Assembly (NCBI RefSeq): GCF_000760735.1
Contig: NZ_JMEX01000008.1
Location: 2,576,915 to 2,640,914, forward strand
From: Rhodococcoides fascians A44A
GTDB lineage: Bacteria > Actinomycetota > Actinomycetes > Mycobacteriales > Mycobacteriaceae
Reading direction: 5' to 3'
DNA: 64,000 nucleotides
Part shown: piece by piece, positions 42,053 through 49,737 of the stretch
How the letters are laid out: the number at the start of each line of letters is the position of its first letter
How positions within the stretch are numbered: the stretch's first letter is position 1
Position numbers and translations under genes: made by a program
The notes under the pieces: model-generated
The model's database searches: none
What the model saw: the letters and a program-made list of their open reading frames with translations, nothing else
Told to the model about the DNA's origin: nothing

Positions 42053-43627
42053 CTAGCCGGTAGGCGCCGCGATGGTGACCGTGAGAGACGTGCCCGCACC
42101 GGGAGGGCTGTGCAGTGCCAGCGTGCCGCCTGCTGCCGCCACCCTGTCGTGCAGACCGATCAGGCCCGATCCGAGGGTGGGGTCGGCGCCGCCCCGACCG
42201 TCGTCGGCGACGGTGAGGGTCAGGTCGCCGTCGGTGACGACCGCAGTCACCTGGACATGTGAGGCGCCGGCGTATTTGGCTGTGTTGGTGAGTGATTCGG
42301 CGACGACGTAATACGCTGCCACTTCGATGGAGTCGTCCAGGCGGACCGGAATGTCCGTCGTGAGCGATACCGGTACCGGGCTGCGACGAGCAAGCGTCTT
42401 GAGTGCAGGCGCCAGTCCGCCGCGCGAGAGGATGGCGGGGTGTATGCCGCGTGAGAGCTCGCGGAGATCGGAGTGTATCTGCGCGAGTGTGTCGACACTG
42501 CGGTCCAGGCTCTGTCTCAGCTCGCGCAGATCCTCGGGAACGACGGCCTGTGCTGTTCTCAATTCCATTCCGAGAGAGACGATTCTCTGTTGCGCGCCGT
42601 CGTGCAGGTCTCGTTCGATGCTCCGTCGGGCCTGGTCCGCAGCGGCGACGACACGAGCCCGCGACCGGGTGAGCTCTTCTCGCGTCTCGCTGTTGTAGAC
42701 GGCGGTGGCGAGGAGGTCCGCGAAGTCGGTCAGTCGGTCTTGCAGATCGGGCTCGACCGAGCTCTCGGTGGAGCCGACGACGATCGCACCCCAGATTCTT
42801 CCGTCGACGCTGATCGGTACGCCCAGGCCGAGTGCAATTCCTCGGCCCTGGAGACGGTCGACGATATCGCCTGTTGCGGTGGTGAAGTCGATCGTCGCGG
42901 GTCGGCCCGTCGCGGCGACCGCGGTGCACACGTTGTGTCCGCCGAGCGTGAGCCTTTCACCGGGAGTGAGCCGATGTCCTTCGGTGGTGTCACGCCCCGC
43001 GAGCACCACGTACGTCCCCGGCGTCGAGCTGTCCAACCCCGAACGAGCCTGCACGGGGTCGAGATGCACGGGGTCGGAATGCACGGGGTCGAAATGCACG
43101 ACGGAGACGTGCTCGATGCCGAGACCTCCGGCGAGCTCGGCGGTGACGGCGGCGTAGACCTCGTCCGGCTCGGCCCTGGAGGCGACGAGGGTGGCGACCC
43201 GTCGAAGCGACGCTTGTTGTCGCGCCAACGCCGTGGCTCGGCGGTTCTGCCGCGCCGATTCCACTGCACGCAAACGGGACTGCCCGACGAGCGTGTTCGT
43301 CAGCAGCGCGAGAGCCAGGAAGACGACGACTGCGGGGACCAGGCTTTCGCTGCTTTCGATGACGTGGATGTACGCGTATGCCGCGGCGCTGGCAATCGAG
43401 GTCGCGATCGACAACCGAAATCCCCAACCGGCGGAGACGACCAGCACACCGAACAGGAAGACCGCGCCGAAGGCGTTCTCGGGTGCGATCCGTTTGAGCA
43501 TCAGAACCACGACGATCTCGACCAGAACGAGCGCCGCGGCGAGGGCGATTCCGCAGGCGACGGGAGGGGAGCTGGGACGCAGCACCAGGGTGACGAGGCG
43601 CTCCTTACGCGTCACGGACGTCGTCAT
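42053..43627 (-). CDS. NarL-type sensor histidine kinase with DUF4118 and GAF domains
   Basis: 524 residues. Four N-terminal membrane helices of DUF4118/KdpD type (about 20-125), a GAF domain (about 140-300), a HisKA_3 dimerisation helix with the phospho-accepting His in RRSIERDLHDGAQQRIVSLG, and a HATPase with AESLTNTAKYA, DDGRGG and GSGLIGLHDRV. The GAF domain carries a repeated insert (DPVHSDPVHLDPV) created by a 15-bp tandem repeat. It should phosphorylate a LuxR-type regulator, most likely the one encoded at 44064-44735. It diverges from a stand-alone receiver gene, with 39 bp between the starts. Confidence 0.92.
   Translation of the reverse strand: MTTSVTRKERLVTLVLRPSSPPVACGIALAAALVLVEIVVVLMLKRIAPENAFGAVFLFGVLVVSAGWGFRLSIATSIASAAAYAYIHVIESSESLVPAVVVFLALALLTNTLVGQSRLRAVESARQNRRATALARQQASLRRVATLVASRAEPDEVYAAVTAELAGGLGIEHVSVVHFDPVHSDPVHLDPVQARSGLDSSTPGTYVVLAGRDTTEGHRLTPGERLTLGGHNVCTAVAATGRPATIDFTTATGDIVDRLQGRGIALGLGVPISVDGRIWGAIVVGSTESSVEPDLQDRLTDFADLLATAVYNSETREELTRSRARVVAAADQARRSIERDLHDGAQQRIVSLGMELRTAQAVVPEDLRELRQSLDRSVDTLAQIHSDLRELSRGIHPAILSRGGLAPALKTLARRSPVPVSLTTDIPVRLDDSIEVAAYYVVAESLTNTAKYAGASHVQVTAVVTDGDLTLTVADDGRGGADPTLGSGLIGLHDRVAAAGGTLALHSPPGAGTSLTVTIAAPTG
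43051..43095. repeat. 15-bp tandem repeat (x3) in the kinase GAF domain
   Basis: GCACGGGGTCGAGAT (43051), GCACGGGGTCGGAAT (43066) and GCACGGGGTCGAAAT (43081) run head to tail with one or two differences. On the minus strand they encode the DPVH repeats. Confidence 0.95.
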
Positions 43628-43666
43628 CGGACGTAGCCCGCGGGACGAGTATTCCGGCTAGCGGGC

Positions 43667-44089
43667 ATGTCGGCCGAGGCGGCGTCTGACACCCTGGGTG
43701 AAGTGAAGTCCTTCGCCCGCAGCTGCCTCATCGTCGACGACAGCGACGCGTTCTGCCTGTCGGCGCGCCGAATGTTGGAGGCGGCAGAGGTCACGGTCGT
43801 CGGAACTGCGTCGACGCTCGCGCAGGCGGTGGAGATCGTCCTGGGCGCACGCCCGGATCTGGTTCTGGTCGACATCGACCTCGGTGACGAGAGCGGGTTC
43901 GATGTGGTGGAAGCAATCGCCGAGGCGGGCGCCGAATCACGGCCGTCGATCATCCTGGTGTCCACGCACGACGAAGACGACTTCGCGGACCTCGTGGAAT
44001 CGAGCTCGGCCGTCGGGTTCCTGCCGAAGTTCGACCTGTCGGCCGAGTCGATTCGAACGCTGCTCACGACAGTGTGTCGAGATACATGA
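43667..44089 (+). CDS. Stand-alone response regulator receiver
   Basis: 140 residues comprising one CheY-like receiver: acidic pair in LIVDDSDAF, phospho-accepting Asp in LVLVDIDLGDESG, conserved Ser/Thr in ILVSTHDED and Lys in VGFLPKFDLS. There is no DNA-binding or enzymatic output domain. It lies between the histidine kinase (divergent) and a LuxR-type regulator (convergent), and its last 26 bases overlap the end of that regulator gene on the other strand. It may be an extra phosphate acceptor or a protein-interaction output for the same kinase. Confidence 0.88.
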   Translation: MSAEAASDTLGEVKSFARSCLIVDDSDAFCLSARRMLEAAEVTVVGTASTLAQAVEIVLGARPDLVLVDIDLGDESGFDVVEAIAEAGAESRPSIILVSTHDEDDFADLVESSSAVGFLPKFDLSAESIRTLLTTVCRDT

Positions 44090-44735
44090 TCACGGCGCGC
44101 ACGCGTCGGTGGTCGTCCGCGGTCTCGGCCAGATCCAGCTTGGTGAGAATGCTGCGGACGTGCTTCTCGACGGTGCCTTCGGTGATCCACAGGCGACGGC
44201 CGATACCGGCGTTGGACAGCCCCTCGGCCATGTGAGTGAGCACGTCGCGTTCCCGCGCGGTCAGCGCGCCCAGCGGATCGTCGCGGCGTTTCGCCGCAAC
44301 CAACTCGTAGACGAGCGCGGGATCGATCACGGACGATCCTGCGGCGACGCGTTCGACGACGCCGACGAAATCGTCGACGTCGGTGACGCGACTCTTGAGC
44401 AGATACCCGATGCCCTGGGCCGACCCGTTCTTCATGTCGTCGAGCAGTTCCAGCGCATGCTCCACCTCGACGTGAGCGGAGAGCAGAAGCATCGAGACGC
44501 CCGGGAATTCGCTGCGAATGCGGAGTGCGGCGTCGAGCCCTTCCGCGGTGTAGGTCGGCGGCATTCTGATGTCGACGATCGCCAACTGTGGACGCTCACG
44601 GTCCACCAGTGCGAGCAGTTCCTCCGCGTCGCCTGCCGTGCCGACCACGTCGAGCTCGGCCCGAGTCAGCAGGCTGGACAGCCCCTCCCTCAGCAGTACG
44701 TCGTCATCGGCGATCACTACCCGCAGCCCTGCCAT
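44064..44735 (-). CDS. NarL/LuxR family response regulator
   Basis: 223 residues from ATG 44735 (GAGGGAG upstream; a GTG one codon earlier is possible). Receiver domain with VVIADDDVLLREG, phospho-accepting Asp in LAIVDIRMPPTYTAEG and Lys in GYLLKSRV. The C-terminal LuxR helix-turn-helix reads LTARERDVLTHMAEGLSNAGIGRRLWITEGTVEKHVRSILTKL. It is the probable DNA-binding partner of the histidine kinase at 42053-43627. Its 3' end overlaps the stand-alone receiver gene by 26 bp in opposite orientation. Confidence 0.93.
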   Translation of the reverse strand: MAGLRVVIADDDVLLREGLSSLLTRAELDVVGTAGDAEELLALVDRERPQLAIVDIRMPPTYTAEGLDAALRIRSEFPGVSMLLLSAHVEVEHALELLDDMKNGSAQGIGYLLKSRVTDVDDFVGVVERVAAGSSVIDPALVYELVAAKRRDDPLGALTARERDVLTHMAEGLSNAGIGRRLWITEGTVEKHVRSILTKLDLAETADDHRRVRAVIMYLDTLS

Positions 44736-44794
44736 CACGCTCCCTCACGCTGGTGTCGAGAGAGCAGTGTGCATCGGCGGTGCGTCCGCCGTCA

Positions 44795-45514
44795 TCAGTC
44801 GTTCGACTCTAAAGCTGCGGCAGCGAAGTCCGCCATGGACGGAAACTCGAGACCGTAGCCGACGTCGCCCGTCGGCTCGGGTGTCGCGCCCCACCCCGGT
44901 CGTGCGTGTCGACGGTTGATCCACACGGAGTCGAGGCCGTGGCGCGCAGCAGGGACGTGGTCGTGGAACAGGCTCTGCGCGACGTGCAGAAGTCGGGTCC
45001 TCGGGATGCCGAGATCCGCGAGCGTGGCGTCGAGAGCGTCGAAGTGCTGGGGTGCCGGCTTGTACGCTCCGACATCCTCCGCGGTGATGATCCGGTCGAA
45101 TCGAACGCCGAGACGGGCGTTGCTTCCGGCGAATCCGTCGCGGTGAACGTTGGACAGGATGATCAACGAGTATCTCGACGCGAGAGCCGCCAGAGCGTCG
45201 TGACTGTCTGCGAACGCGGGCCACTCGGGGACCGAACTGCCCAGGCGCGTCGCCCACGTATCGGAGACCGGAGCCCCGAGAACCTCGCCGGTGCGACGGA
45301 ACGCGTCGGCGAGGATGTCGGGATACAGCGACCCGGGTGAATCCACCTCGGCCTGCGCCTCGTTCGCGGCGTACGCGAGCAACAGTTCCTCGTCGGACAT
45401 CGTCAGCCCGACATCCCGCGCCCAGGGCGCGAGAACCGCGGCGATTCCGGTTTCCCAATCGATCAGAGTGCCGTAACAATCGAAACTCAATACGTCGTAC
45501 TGGGCAAGATCCAC
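44795..45514 (-). CDS. HAD hydrolase, haloacid dehalogenase type II-like
   Basis: 239 residues. HAD motif I (YDVLSFDCYGTLIDWETG, nucleophile Asp), motif II (LIILSNVHRDG), and motifs III/IV (GAYKPAPQHFDAL, LLHVAQSLFHDHVPA) follow the pattern of L-2-haloacid dehalogenases, including the Asn in SN. It may dehalogenate short 2-haloacids, or act as a phosphatase on a small metabolite; sequence alone does not decide. Its stop is 60 bp upstream of the response regulator start on the same strand. Confidence 0.88.
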   Translation of the reverse strand: MDLAQYDVLSFDCYGTLIDWETGIAAVLAPWARDVGLTMSDEELLLAYAANEAQAEVDSPGSLYPDILADAFRRTGEVLGAPVSDTWATRLGSSVPEWPAFADSHDALAALASRYSLIILSNVHRDGFAGSNARLGVRFDRIITAEDVGAYKPAPQHFDALDATLADLGIPRTRLLHVAQSLFHDHVPAARHGLDSVWINRRHARPGWGATPEPTGDVGYGLEFPSMADFAAAALESND

Positions 45515-45529
45515 GGACGGTCCTCACTG

Positions 45530-45549
45530 CTCGGCTCGGCTCGGCTCGG
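45530..45549. repeat. 5-bp tandem repeat (CTCGG x4)
   Basis: CTCGG is repeated four times, 16 bp upstream of the HAD hydrolase start, in its leader or promoter region. Confidence 0.9.
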
Positions 45550-45608
45550 CTCAACACCGTAACGCCGGATATCGCGGACCGCACGTGGTGCGAGTTCGAC
45601 GCCGGGCG

Positions 45609-45827
45609 TCAGTCCGAGGACTTGCCTTCAGTTGCATCCCCGTCGGTTGCATCCCCGTCGGCGAGATCCGGAGCGAGCTCGCGGGTGGCCATGCCGCCGT
45701 TCTTGCCTTCGTCGACGGGACCAGGATGCCCGCCCTTCGGAGAATCCTCGGAGCGGGCATCGGTGTTGCTGTGGTCAGGGGTGTTGCTGTGGTCAGGGGT
45801 GTTGCTGTGGTCAGGGGTGTTGGTCAT
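45609..45827 (-). CDS. Small hydrophilic protein with tandem-repeat termini
   Basis: 72 residues starting MTN. The N-terminus is three copies of TPDHSN (from an 18-bp DNA repeat at 45763-45816) and the C-terminal part has DGDAT twice (15-bp repeat at 45631-45660). The middle (SPKGGHPGPVDEGKNGGMATRELAPDLAD) is acidic and Gly/Pro-rich, likely disordered. No membrane segment, Cys or known motif. I do not recognise it. The open frame with distinct middle sequence suggests a real gene; it lies on the same strand as the MFS exporter gene ending 55 bp upstream. Confidence 0.6.
   Translation of the reverse strand: MTNTPDHSNTPDHSNTPDHSNTDARSEDSPKGGHPGPVDEGKNGGMATRELAPDLADGDATDGDATEGKSSD
45631..45660. 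repeat. 15-bp tandem duplication (x2) in the small protein gene
   Basis: GTTGCATCCCCGTCG occurs perfectly twice (45631-45645, 45646-45660), encoding DGDAT twice on the minus strand. Confidence 0.95.
45763..45816. repeat. 18-bp tandem repeat (x3) in the small protein gene
   Basis: GTGTTGCTGTGGTCAGGG occurs perfectly at 45763, 45781 and 45799, followed by a partial copy reaching the start codon region. It encodes TPDHSN three times on the minus strand. Confidence 0.96.
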
Positions 45828-45882
45828 GCCGACTGGAGTAACCGTTGTCCAGCGGCTTCAACCGCCGGGCACGGTACGGGCG

Positions 45883-47370
45883 CTAGGCGGTCCTGACTTC
45901 CTCCGGCTGAACGCGCTCGGCCGGCTGGTCGGCTGCAGGCCTGCGGATGAAGAACGAGGCCGCTACCGCGACGAGGGAGACGACGCCTCCGCACAGGAAG
46001 GCGGTGTGGATACCGTCCTGGCTGGCCGCGGTCTCCGCGACTCCGGAGGCAACGCGTGAGGCTGCCGTCGTGGACATGACGGTCACGAACAGTGCCGTAC
46101 CGGCGGCGCCCGCCAACTGCTGGAGGGTGTTGAAGATCGCGCTGCCGTGCGAGTACAGGTGCTTCGGCAGCGATCCCAGCGACGACGTCATCAGCGGTGT
46201 CATGATCGTGGCGAGACCGACCGACAGAACACAGTGGATCGCGACGACCATCGGGAGCGAGGACTCGGCGTCGAGCAGGGTCATCGCCCAGAGAGCGGCG
46301 CTGACGATCATCGCCCCGGGAATGACGAGGGGCCGCGGGCCGATTCGGTCGAACGCGCGTCCGACGAACGGCGCGAGCAAGCCCATCGTCAGACCGCCGG
46401 GCAGAAGCATGAGTCCGGTGGTCAGCGTGTCGAGTCCGAGGATGTTCTGCAGGTACATCGGCAGCAGGATCAAGGCACCGAACAGGGCCATCATGCTGAT
46501 CATCAGCATGCCGAGTCCGATGGTGAACGTCGGTGTGGAGAACGGCCGCATGTTGAGCAGGGCACGCTCCGAGTCCTGACGGGCGATCTGTCGCATCACG
46601 AAGATCGCCAGCGCAACCACTCCGACGGTCAACGGAATCCACACGGGGATCGACGATCCCTCGGCGGAGTGGCCGATGCTGCTCAGCCCGTAGACGAGTC
46701 CACCGAATGCCAGCGCGGACAGTACGACCGACAACCCATCGAAGGATGGCCTGCTGGTCGGCGTCACGTTCTTGACCAGTCCGACGCCGATGCCGAAGGC
46801 GATCAACGCGATCGGCAGCACGAGCCAGAACATCCAGCGCCAGTCGAGTGCGTCGAGGATGATGCCGGAGATCGTCGGGCCGACGGCAGGAGCCACGGCG
46901 ATCACGATGGAGATGACGCCCATCATCTTTCCTCGCTCGTGGGCCGGAACGAGGTTGAGGACGGTGTTCATCAGCAACGGCAGCATGAGGGCGGTGCCGC
47001 TGGCCTGGACGATGCGGCCCGCGAGCAACAGTTCGAACCCGGGAGCCGACGCCGCCAGCAGGGTGCCGACGGTGAACAACGTCATCGCGGCGACGAACAC
47101 CTGACGCAACGTGAAGCGCTGGAACAGGTATCCGGTCGTCGGGATGACGACGGCCATGGTGAGCATGAAGCCGGTGGTCAGCCATTGTGCGGTCGTTGCG
47201 GTGATGCTCAGGTCCACCATCAACCGCGGCAGCGCGACACTCATGATCGTCTCGTTGAGGATCATGACGAATGCCGCGACCACCAGGACGCCGATGAGCA
47301 GCCTCCCGCCCGGCGGCAGCTGTGAGGCCTCGTTCTTGCTCGGCGAAGTATCCATCGCGTCTGTCTGCAT
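45883..47370 (-). CDS. MFS multidrug exporter, DHA2 (EmrB/QacA) family
   Basis: 495 residues with fourteen predicted membrane helices. ETIMSVALPRLMVDLSITATTAQWLTTGFMLT is the DHA2 first-helix/loop signature; GRIVQASGTALMLPLLMNTV and the motif C-like VAPAVGPTISGIILD are typical of proton-driven drug antiporters. It likely expels cationic or amphiphilic toxins. The divergent TetR gene and the TGACAG/CTGTCA dyad between them imply drug-inducible repression. Start ATG 47370 (GAGGAA upstream); an ATG five codons in is possible. Confidence 0.93.
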   Translation of the reverse strand: MQTDAMDTSPSKNEASQLPPGGRLLIGVLVVAAFVMILNETIMSVALPRLMVDLSITATTAQWLTTGFMLTMAVVIPTTGYLFQRFTLRQVFVAAMTLFTVGTLLAASAPGFELLLAGRIVQASGTALMLPLLMNTVLNLVPAHERGKMMGVISIVIAVAPAVGPTISGIILDALDWRWMFWLVLPIALIAFGIGVGLVKNVTPTSRPSFDGLSVVLSALAFGGLVYGLSSIGHSAEGSSIPVWIPLTVGVVALAIFVMRQIARQDSERALLNMRPFSTPTFTIGLGMLMISMMALFGALILLPMYLQNILGLDTLTTGLMLLPGGLTMGLLAPFVGRAFDRIGPRPLVIPGAMIVSAALWAMTLLDAESSLPMVVAIHCVLSVGLATIMTPLMTSSLGSLPKHLYSHGSAIFNTLQQLAGAAGTALFVTVMSTTAASRVASGVAETAASQDGIHTAFLCGGVVSLVAVAASFFIRRPAADQPAERVQPEEVRTA

Positions 47371-47406
47371 GTTCAGTGATTCCTCGAAGTGTGGCCGACG
47401 TTCTTG

Positions 47407-47442
47407 TTGACAGTGTGCGGCGAACTGACAGTGACTGTCAAC
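47407..47442. promoter_or_regulatory. Operator region between the MFS exporter and TetR genes
   Basis: TGACAG tga CTGTCA (47426-47440) is a perfect 6-bp-arm dyad. Another half-site, TTGACAGT, lies at 47407-47414, and ACTGTCAA closes the region at 47442. TATGTT at 47457-47462 is a possible -10 for the TetR gene. The arrangement fits binding by TetR dimers covering both divergent promoters. Confidence 0.6.
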
Positions 47443-47489
47443 TTGGAATGGACTGGTATGTTGAGGCCAACAGAAAGGGTGACGCGGAG

Positions 47490-48191
47490 ATGAACAATGC
47501 GGGTGGGGCGCCAGCGCAGTCCGATCACGCGCAGTCCGATCATGCGCAGTCCGATCATGCGCAGTCCGATCACGCGCCGCCGGTGCTCGATCTGAGGGAA
47601 CGACGGCGGCGCGAGACCCGGCTGGACATCAACCTGGCTGCGCTCGACTTGTTCGAGCAGCGGGGAGTGGCCGCGACGACCGTCGACGAGATCGCCAAAG
47701 CGGCAGGCGTGTCGCCCAGTACGTTCTTTCGTCAGTTCAAGACGAAGGAAGAGTCGATCCTGTCGGTGGATCTCGATCTGGACGCCGAGATCGAGCAGTG
47801 GCTCGAGCACACCGACGCACGCGACATCGACCTCGCCGGGATGGAAGCGATCTACGAACGCGCCGCTCTTCGGCTCGTCGGAGCCTCGGAGGAAACCACG
47901 AGCCGCGTGCTGCGTGCGCGTCGACTCATCAACGGAGACGCGCAGTTGCGAGCCACTGCGATCGCGATGGATGCGACCGCGCTGTGCCGCCTGTCCGACG
48001 CGCTGACTAGCGCCCTGAACGGCACGCGATCACGCACGTTCGCACGGCTGATGGTCGAGAGTGCGGGGATGACGCTTCGGATCGCGTTCGACGAGTGGGC
48101 CACACGCGTCGATGCAGGCGAGGACGCCGATCTCGCGGAAATCTATCGAACTACGCGCGGTGAACTGCGACAGGTGATCGGGCAGCAATAG
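47490..48191 (+). CDS. TetR family repressor of the MFS exporter
   Basis: 233 residues from ATG 47490, which has GAAAGGG about 10 nt upstream and follows a plausible promoter. The N-terminus is four copies of AQSDH from a 15-bp DNA repeat, then DLRERRRRETRLDINLAALDLFEQRGVAATTVDEIAKAAGVSPSTFFRQFKTKEESIL, a standard TetR DNA-binding domain, then a helical ligand/dimer domain. It probably represses the divergent DHA2 exporter through the TGACAG/CTGTCA dyad. The repetitive N-terminal arm is unusual and close to where TetR arms touch DNA. Confidence 0.9.
   Translation: MNNAGGAPAQSDHAQSDHAQSDHAQSDHAPPVLDLRERRRRETRLDINLAALDLFEQRGVAATTVDEIAKAAGVSPSTFFRQFKTKEESILSVDLDLDAEIEQWLEHTDARDIDLAGMEAIYERAALRLVGASEETTSRVLRARRLINGDAQLRATAIAMDATALCRLSDALTSALNGTRSRTFARLMVESAGMTLRIAFDEWATRVDAGEDADLAEIYRTTRGELRQVIGQQ
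47514..47573. repeat. 15-bp tandem repeat (x4) in the TetR N-terminus
   Basis: GCGCAGTCCGATCAC at 47514 and 47559, with GCGCAGTCCGATCAT at 47529 and 47544: four head-to-tail copies differing only in a silent last base (His CAC/CAT). They encode AQSDH four times. Confidence 0.97.
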
Positions 48192-48201
48192 TCTTCTCCA
48201 C

Positions 48202-48780
48202 ATGATTGCCACACTGCGGAGCCGCATCGTTCGGACGGCTGCGTACCGGCGCCTGTCCACTCGGGCGAGCGGACCGCTGACCCCCACCCGCGCTGCCGCC
48301 AGGCTGTCGGCGTACGTCTATGGAAACATCCTCGTGCTGACCGCGGTGGTCGCGGCGTCGCCCGCGAGCATCGACGACGGCGACGCGTTCCTCCTCGTGC
48401 TGGCCACCGCATCGACGACGTTCGTTGCCCACGTGTTCGCCGAGATCGTCGCGCGCAGCAACATTCCCGAGTCGGTGCACGGATCGACCGACACCCAGAA
48501 GAAGCAGACGGTGATCGACGAGATCCGAGACGCCGTCCCCATCGCGTCGTCCGGCACCGTTCCGGCGGCGATCCTCGCCCTCGCCTGGCTGTGGATCCTG
48601 CCGACGTTCTGGGCGCAGCTCATCGCCGGTGGGGTCGTGGTGTTCCGCATCGCGACACTGCAGATCGTCGCTCAGCGACTACGCGGCGAACCCCTCACGT
48701 TCAAGGTGTTCGTCGCCGGCCTGGTGACCGCGGCTCTGGCCGCCGTCATCGTGTTGCTGAAGGTCTACACCTCGCACTGA
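48202..48780 (+). CDS. Membrane protein of unknown function
   Basis: 192 residues with a basic N-terminus (RSRIVRTAAYRRLSTRAS) and about four to five membrane helices; a short cytoplasmic or periplasmic loop contains NIPESVHGSTDTQKKQTVIDEIRDA. I do not recognise a named family. It starts 10 bp after the TetR gene on the same strand, so co-transcription is likely. It is convergent with the 2-hydroxyacid dehydrogenase gene, 10 bp away. Confidence 0.7.
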   Translation: MIATLRSRIVRTAAYRRLSTRASGPLTPTRAAARLSAYVYGNILVLTAVVAASPASIDDGDAFLLVLATASTTFVAHVFAEIVARSNIPESVHGSTDTQKKQTVIDEIRDAVPIASSGTVPAAILALAWLWILPTFWAQLIAGGVVVFRIATLQIVAQRLRGEPLTFKVFVAGLVTAALAAVIVLLKVYTSH

Positions 48781-48790
48781 ACTGTCAGGG

Positions 48791-49735
48791 TCAGGCCAGG
48801 TCGACACGGGAGAGCGGCTCGTCACCGTCCAGGACTCGCAGAATGTCTTCCGCTGCCGAGCGACTCGCGCTCGCGCGTGCCTGCGCGGTCTGGCCGGCGA
48901 GGTGGGAGGTGACCACGACGCTCGGAAGCTCGCGCAGCGCACTGGCGGTCGGCAACGGCTCGACGTCCACCACGTCGAGCCCGGCCCCGGCGATACCGCC
49001 CGAGCGCACCGCGTCCGCCACGGCGTCCTCGTCGACCAGGGAACCTCGGGCCGTATTGATCAGCGAAGCAGTGCTTTTCATGATCGACAGTTCGCGAACG
49101 CCGATCATGTGCGTGTTTCGGGCCGTCGGCCGCACGTGCAGCGACACGAAATCGGACTCGGCCAGCACCTCGTCGAGACCGCAGTACTGCACCGGCCTCG
49201 CGGGGTCGGGATACGACGTGTGGACCAGCACTCGCATTCCGAAACACGCGGCAAGCTCGGCCAGACGTGACCCGCTCGGCCCGAATCCGATGATCCCCAG
49301 CGTCGACCCGCGTAGTTCGACGGTGTCGTGCCGCGGCCAACCTCCGCTCGCCACCCCGGCGAGCGTCTCGCCGACGCGTCGAGCGCACATCGAGACCAGC
49401 ATGAACGCCATCTCGGCGACGGCGTTGCTGTTGGCCCCCGGTGTGTTGCACACGGCGACCCCACGCCGCGAGGCCGCGTCCACGTCGATGGTGTCGTAAC
49501 CCACCCCGCTGCGCGCAATGACGGTGAGATCGGGTGCTGCATCGATCATCTGGGCCGTGATCGGTTCTCCCGCCACGAGGGCGGCTTCGGCGACGGAGAG
49601 CAGCGAGGCCATCTCACCCGGAGGGCGCGCACCGCGTGCCGGGCTGTGGACGGTGGTGTGCCCACGGCCGCGAAGAAGCCGGTCGACGTCGTCACCCGGT
49701 TCGAGATAGTCGGTGGTGATCAGAATCCGTGCCAT
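48791..49735 (-). CDS. D-2-hydroxyacid dehydrogenase
   Basis: 314 residues from ATG 49735. NAD-binding motif LGIIGFGPSGSRLAELAACFG, substrate-binding RSGVGYDTIDVDAA and TARGSLVDEDA, Glu in DVEPLP, and the catalytic-His region SHLAGQTAQA. The family covers 3-phosphoglycerate dehydrogenase, hydroxypyruvate/glyoxylate reductase and D-lactate-type enzymes; length and lack of an ACT domain favour a hydroxypyruvate/glyoxylate reductase-like role. It lies 2 bp after the tartrate/malate-type dehydrogenase gene, so it probably reduces that enzyme's 2-oxo product or a related acid. Confidence 0.87.
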   Translation of the reverse strand: MARILITTDYLEPGDDVDRLLRGRGHTTVHSPARGARPPGEMASLLSVAEAALVAGEPITAQMIDAAPDLTVIARSGVGYDTIDVDAASRRGVAVCNTPGANSNAVAEMAFMLVSMCARRVGETLAGVASGGWPRHDTVELRGSTLGIIGFGPSGSRLAELAACFGMRVLVHTSYPDPARPVQYCGLDEVLAESDFVSLHVRPTARNTHMIGVRELSIMKSTASLINTARGSLVDEDAVADAVRSGGIAGAGLDVVDVEPLPTASALRELPSVVVTSHLAGQTAQARASASRSAAEDILRVLDGDEPLSRVDLA

Positions 49736-49737
49736 GC

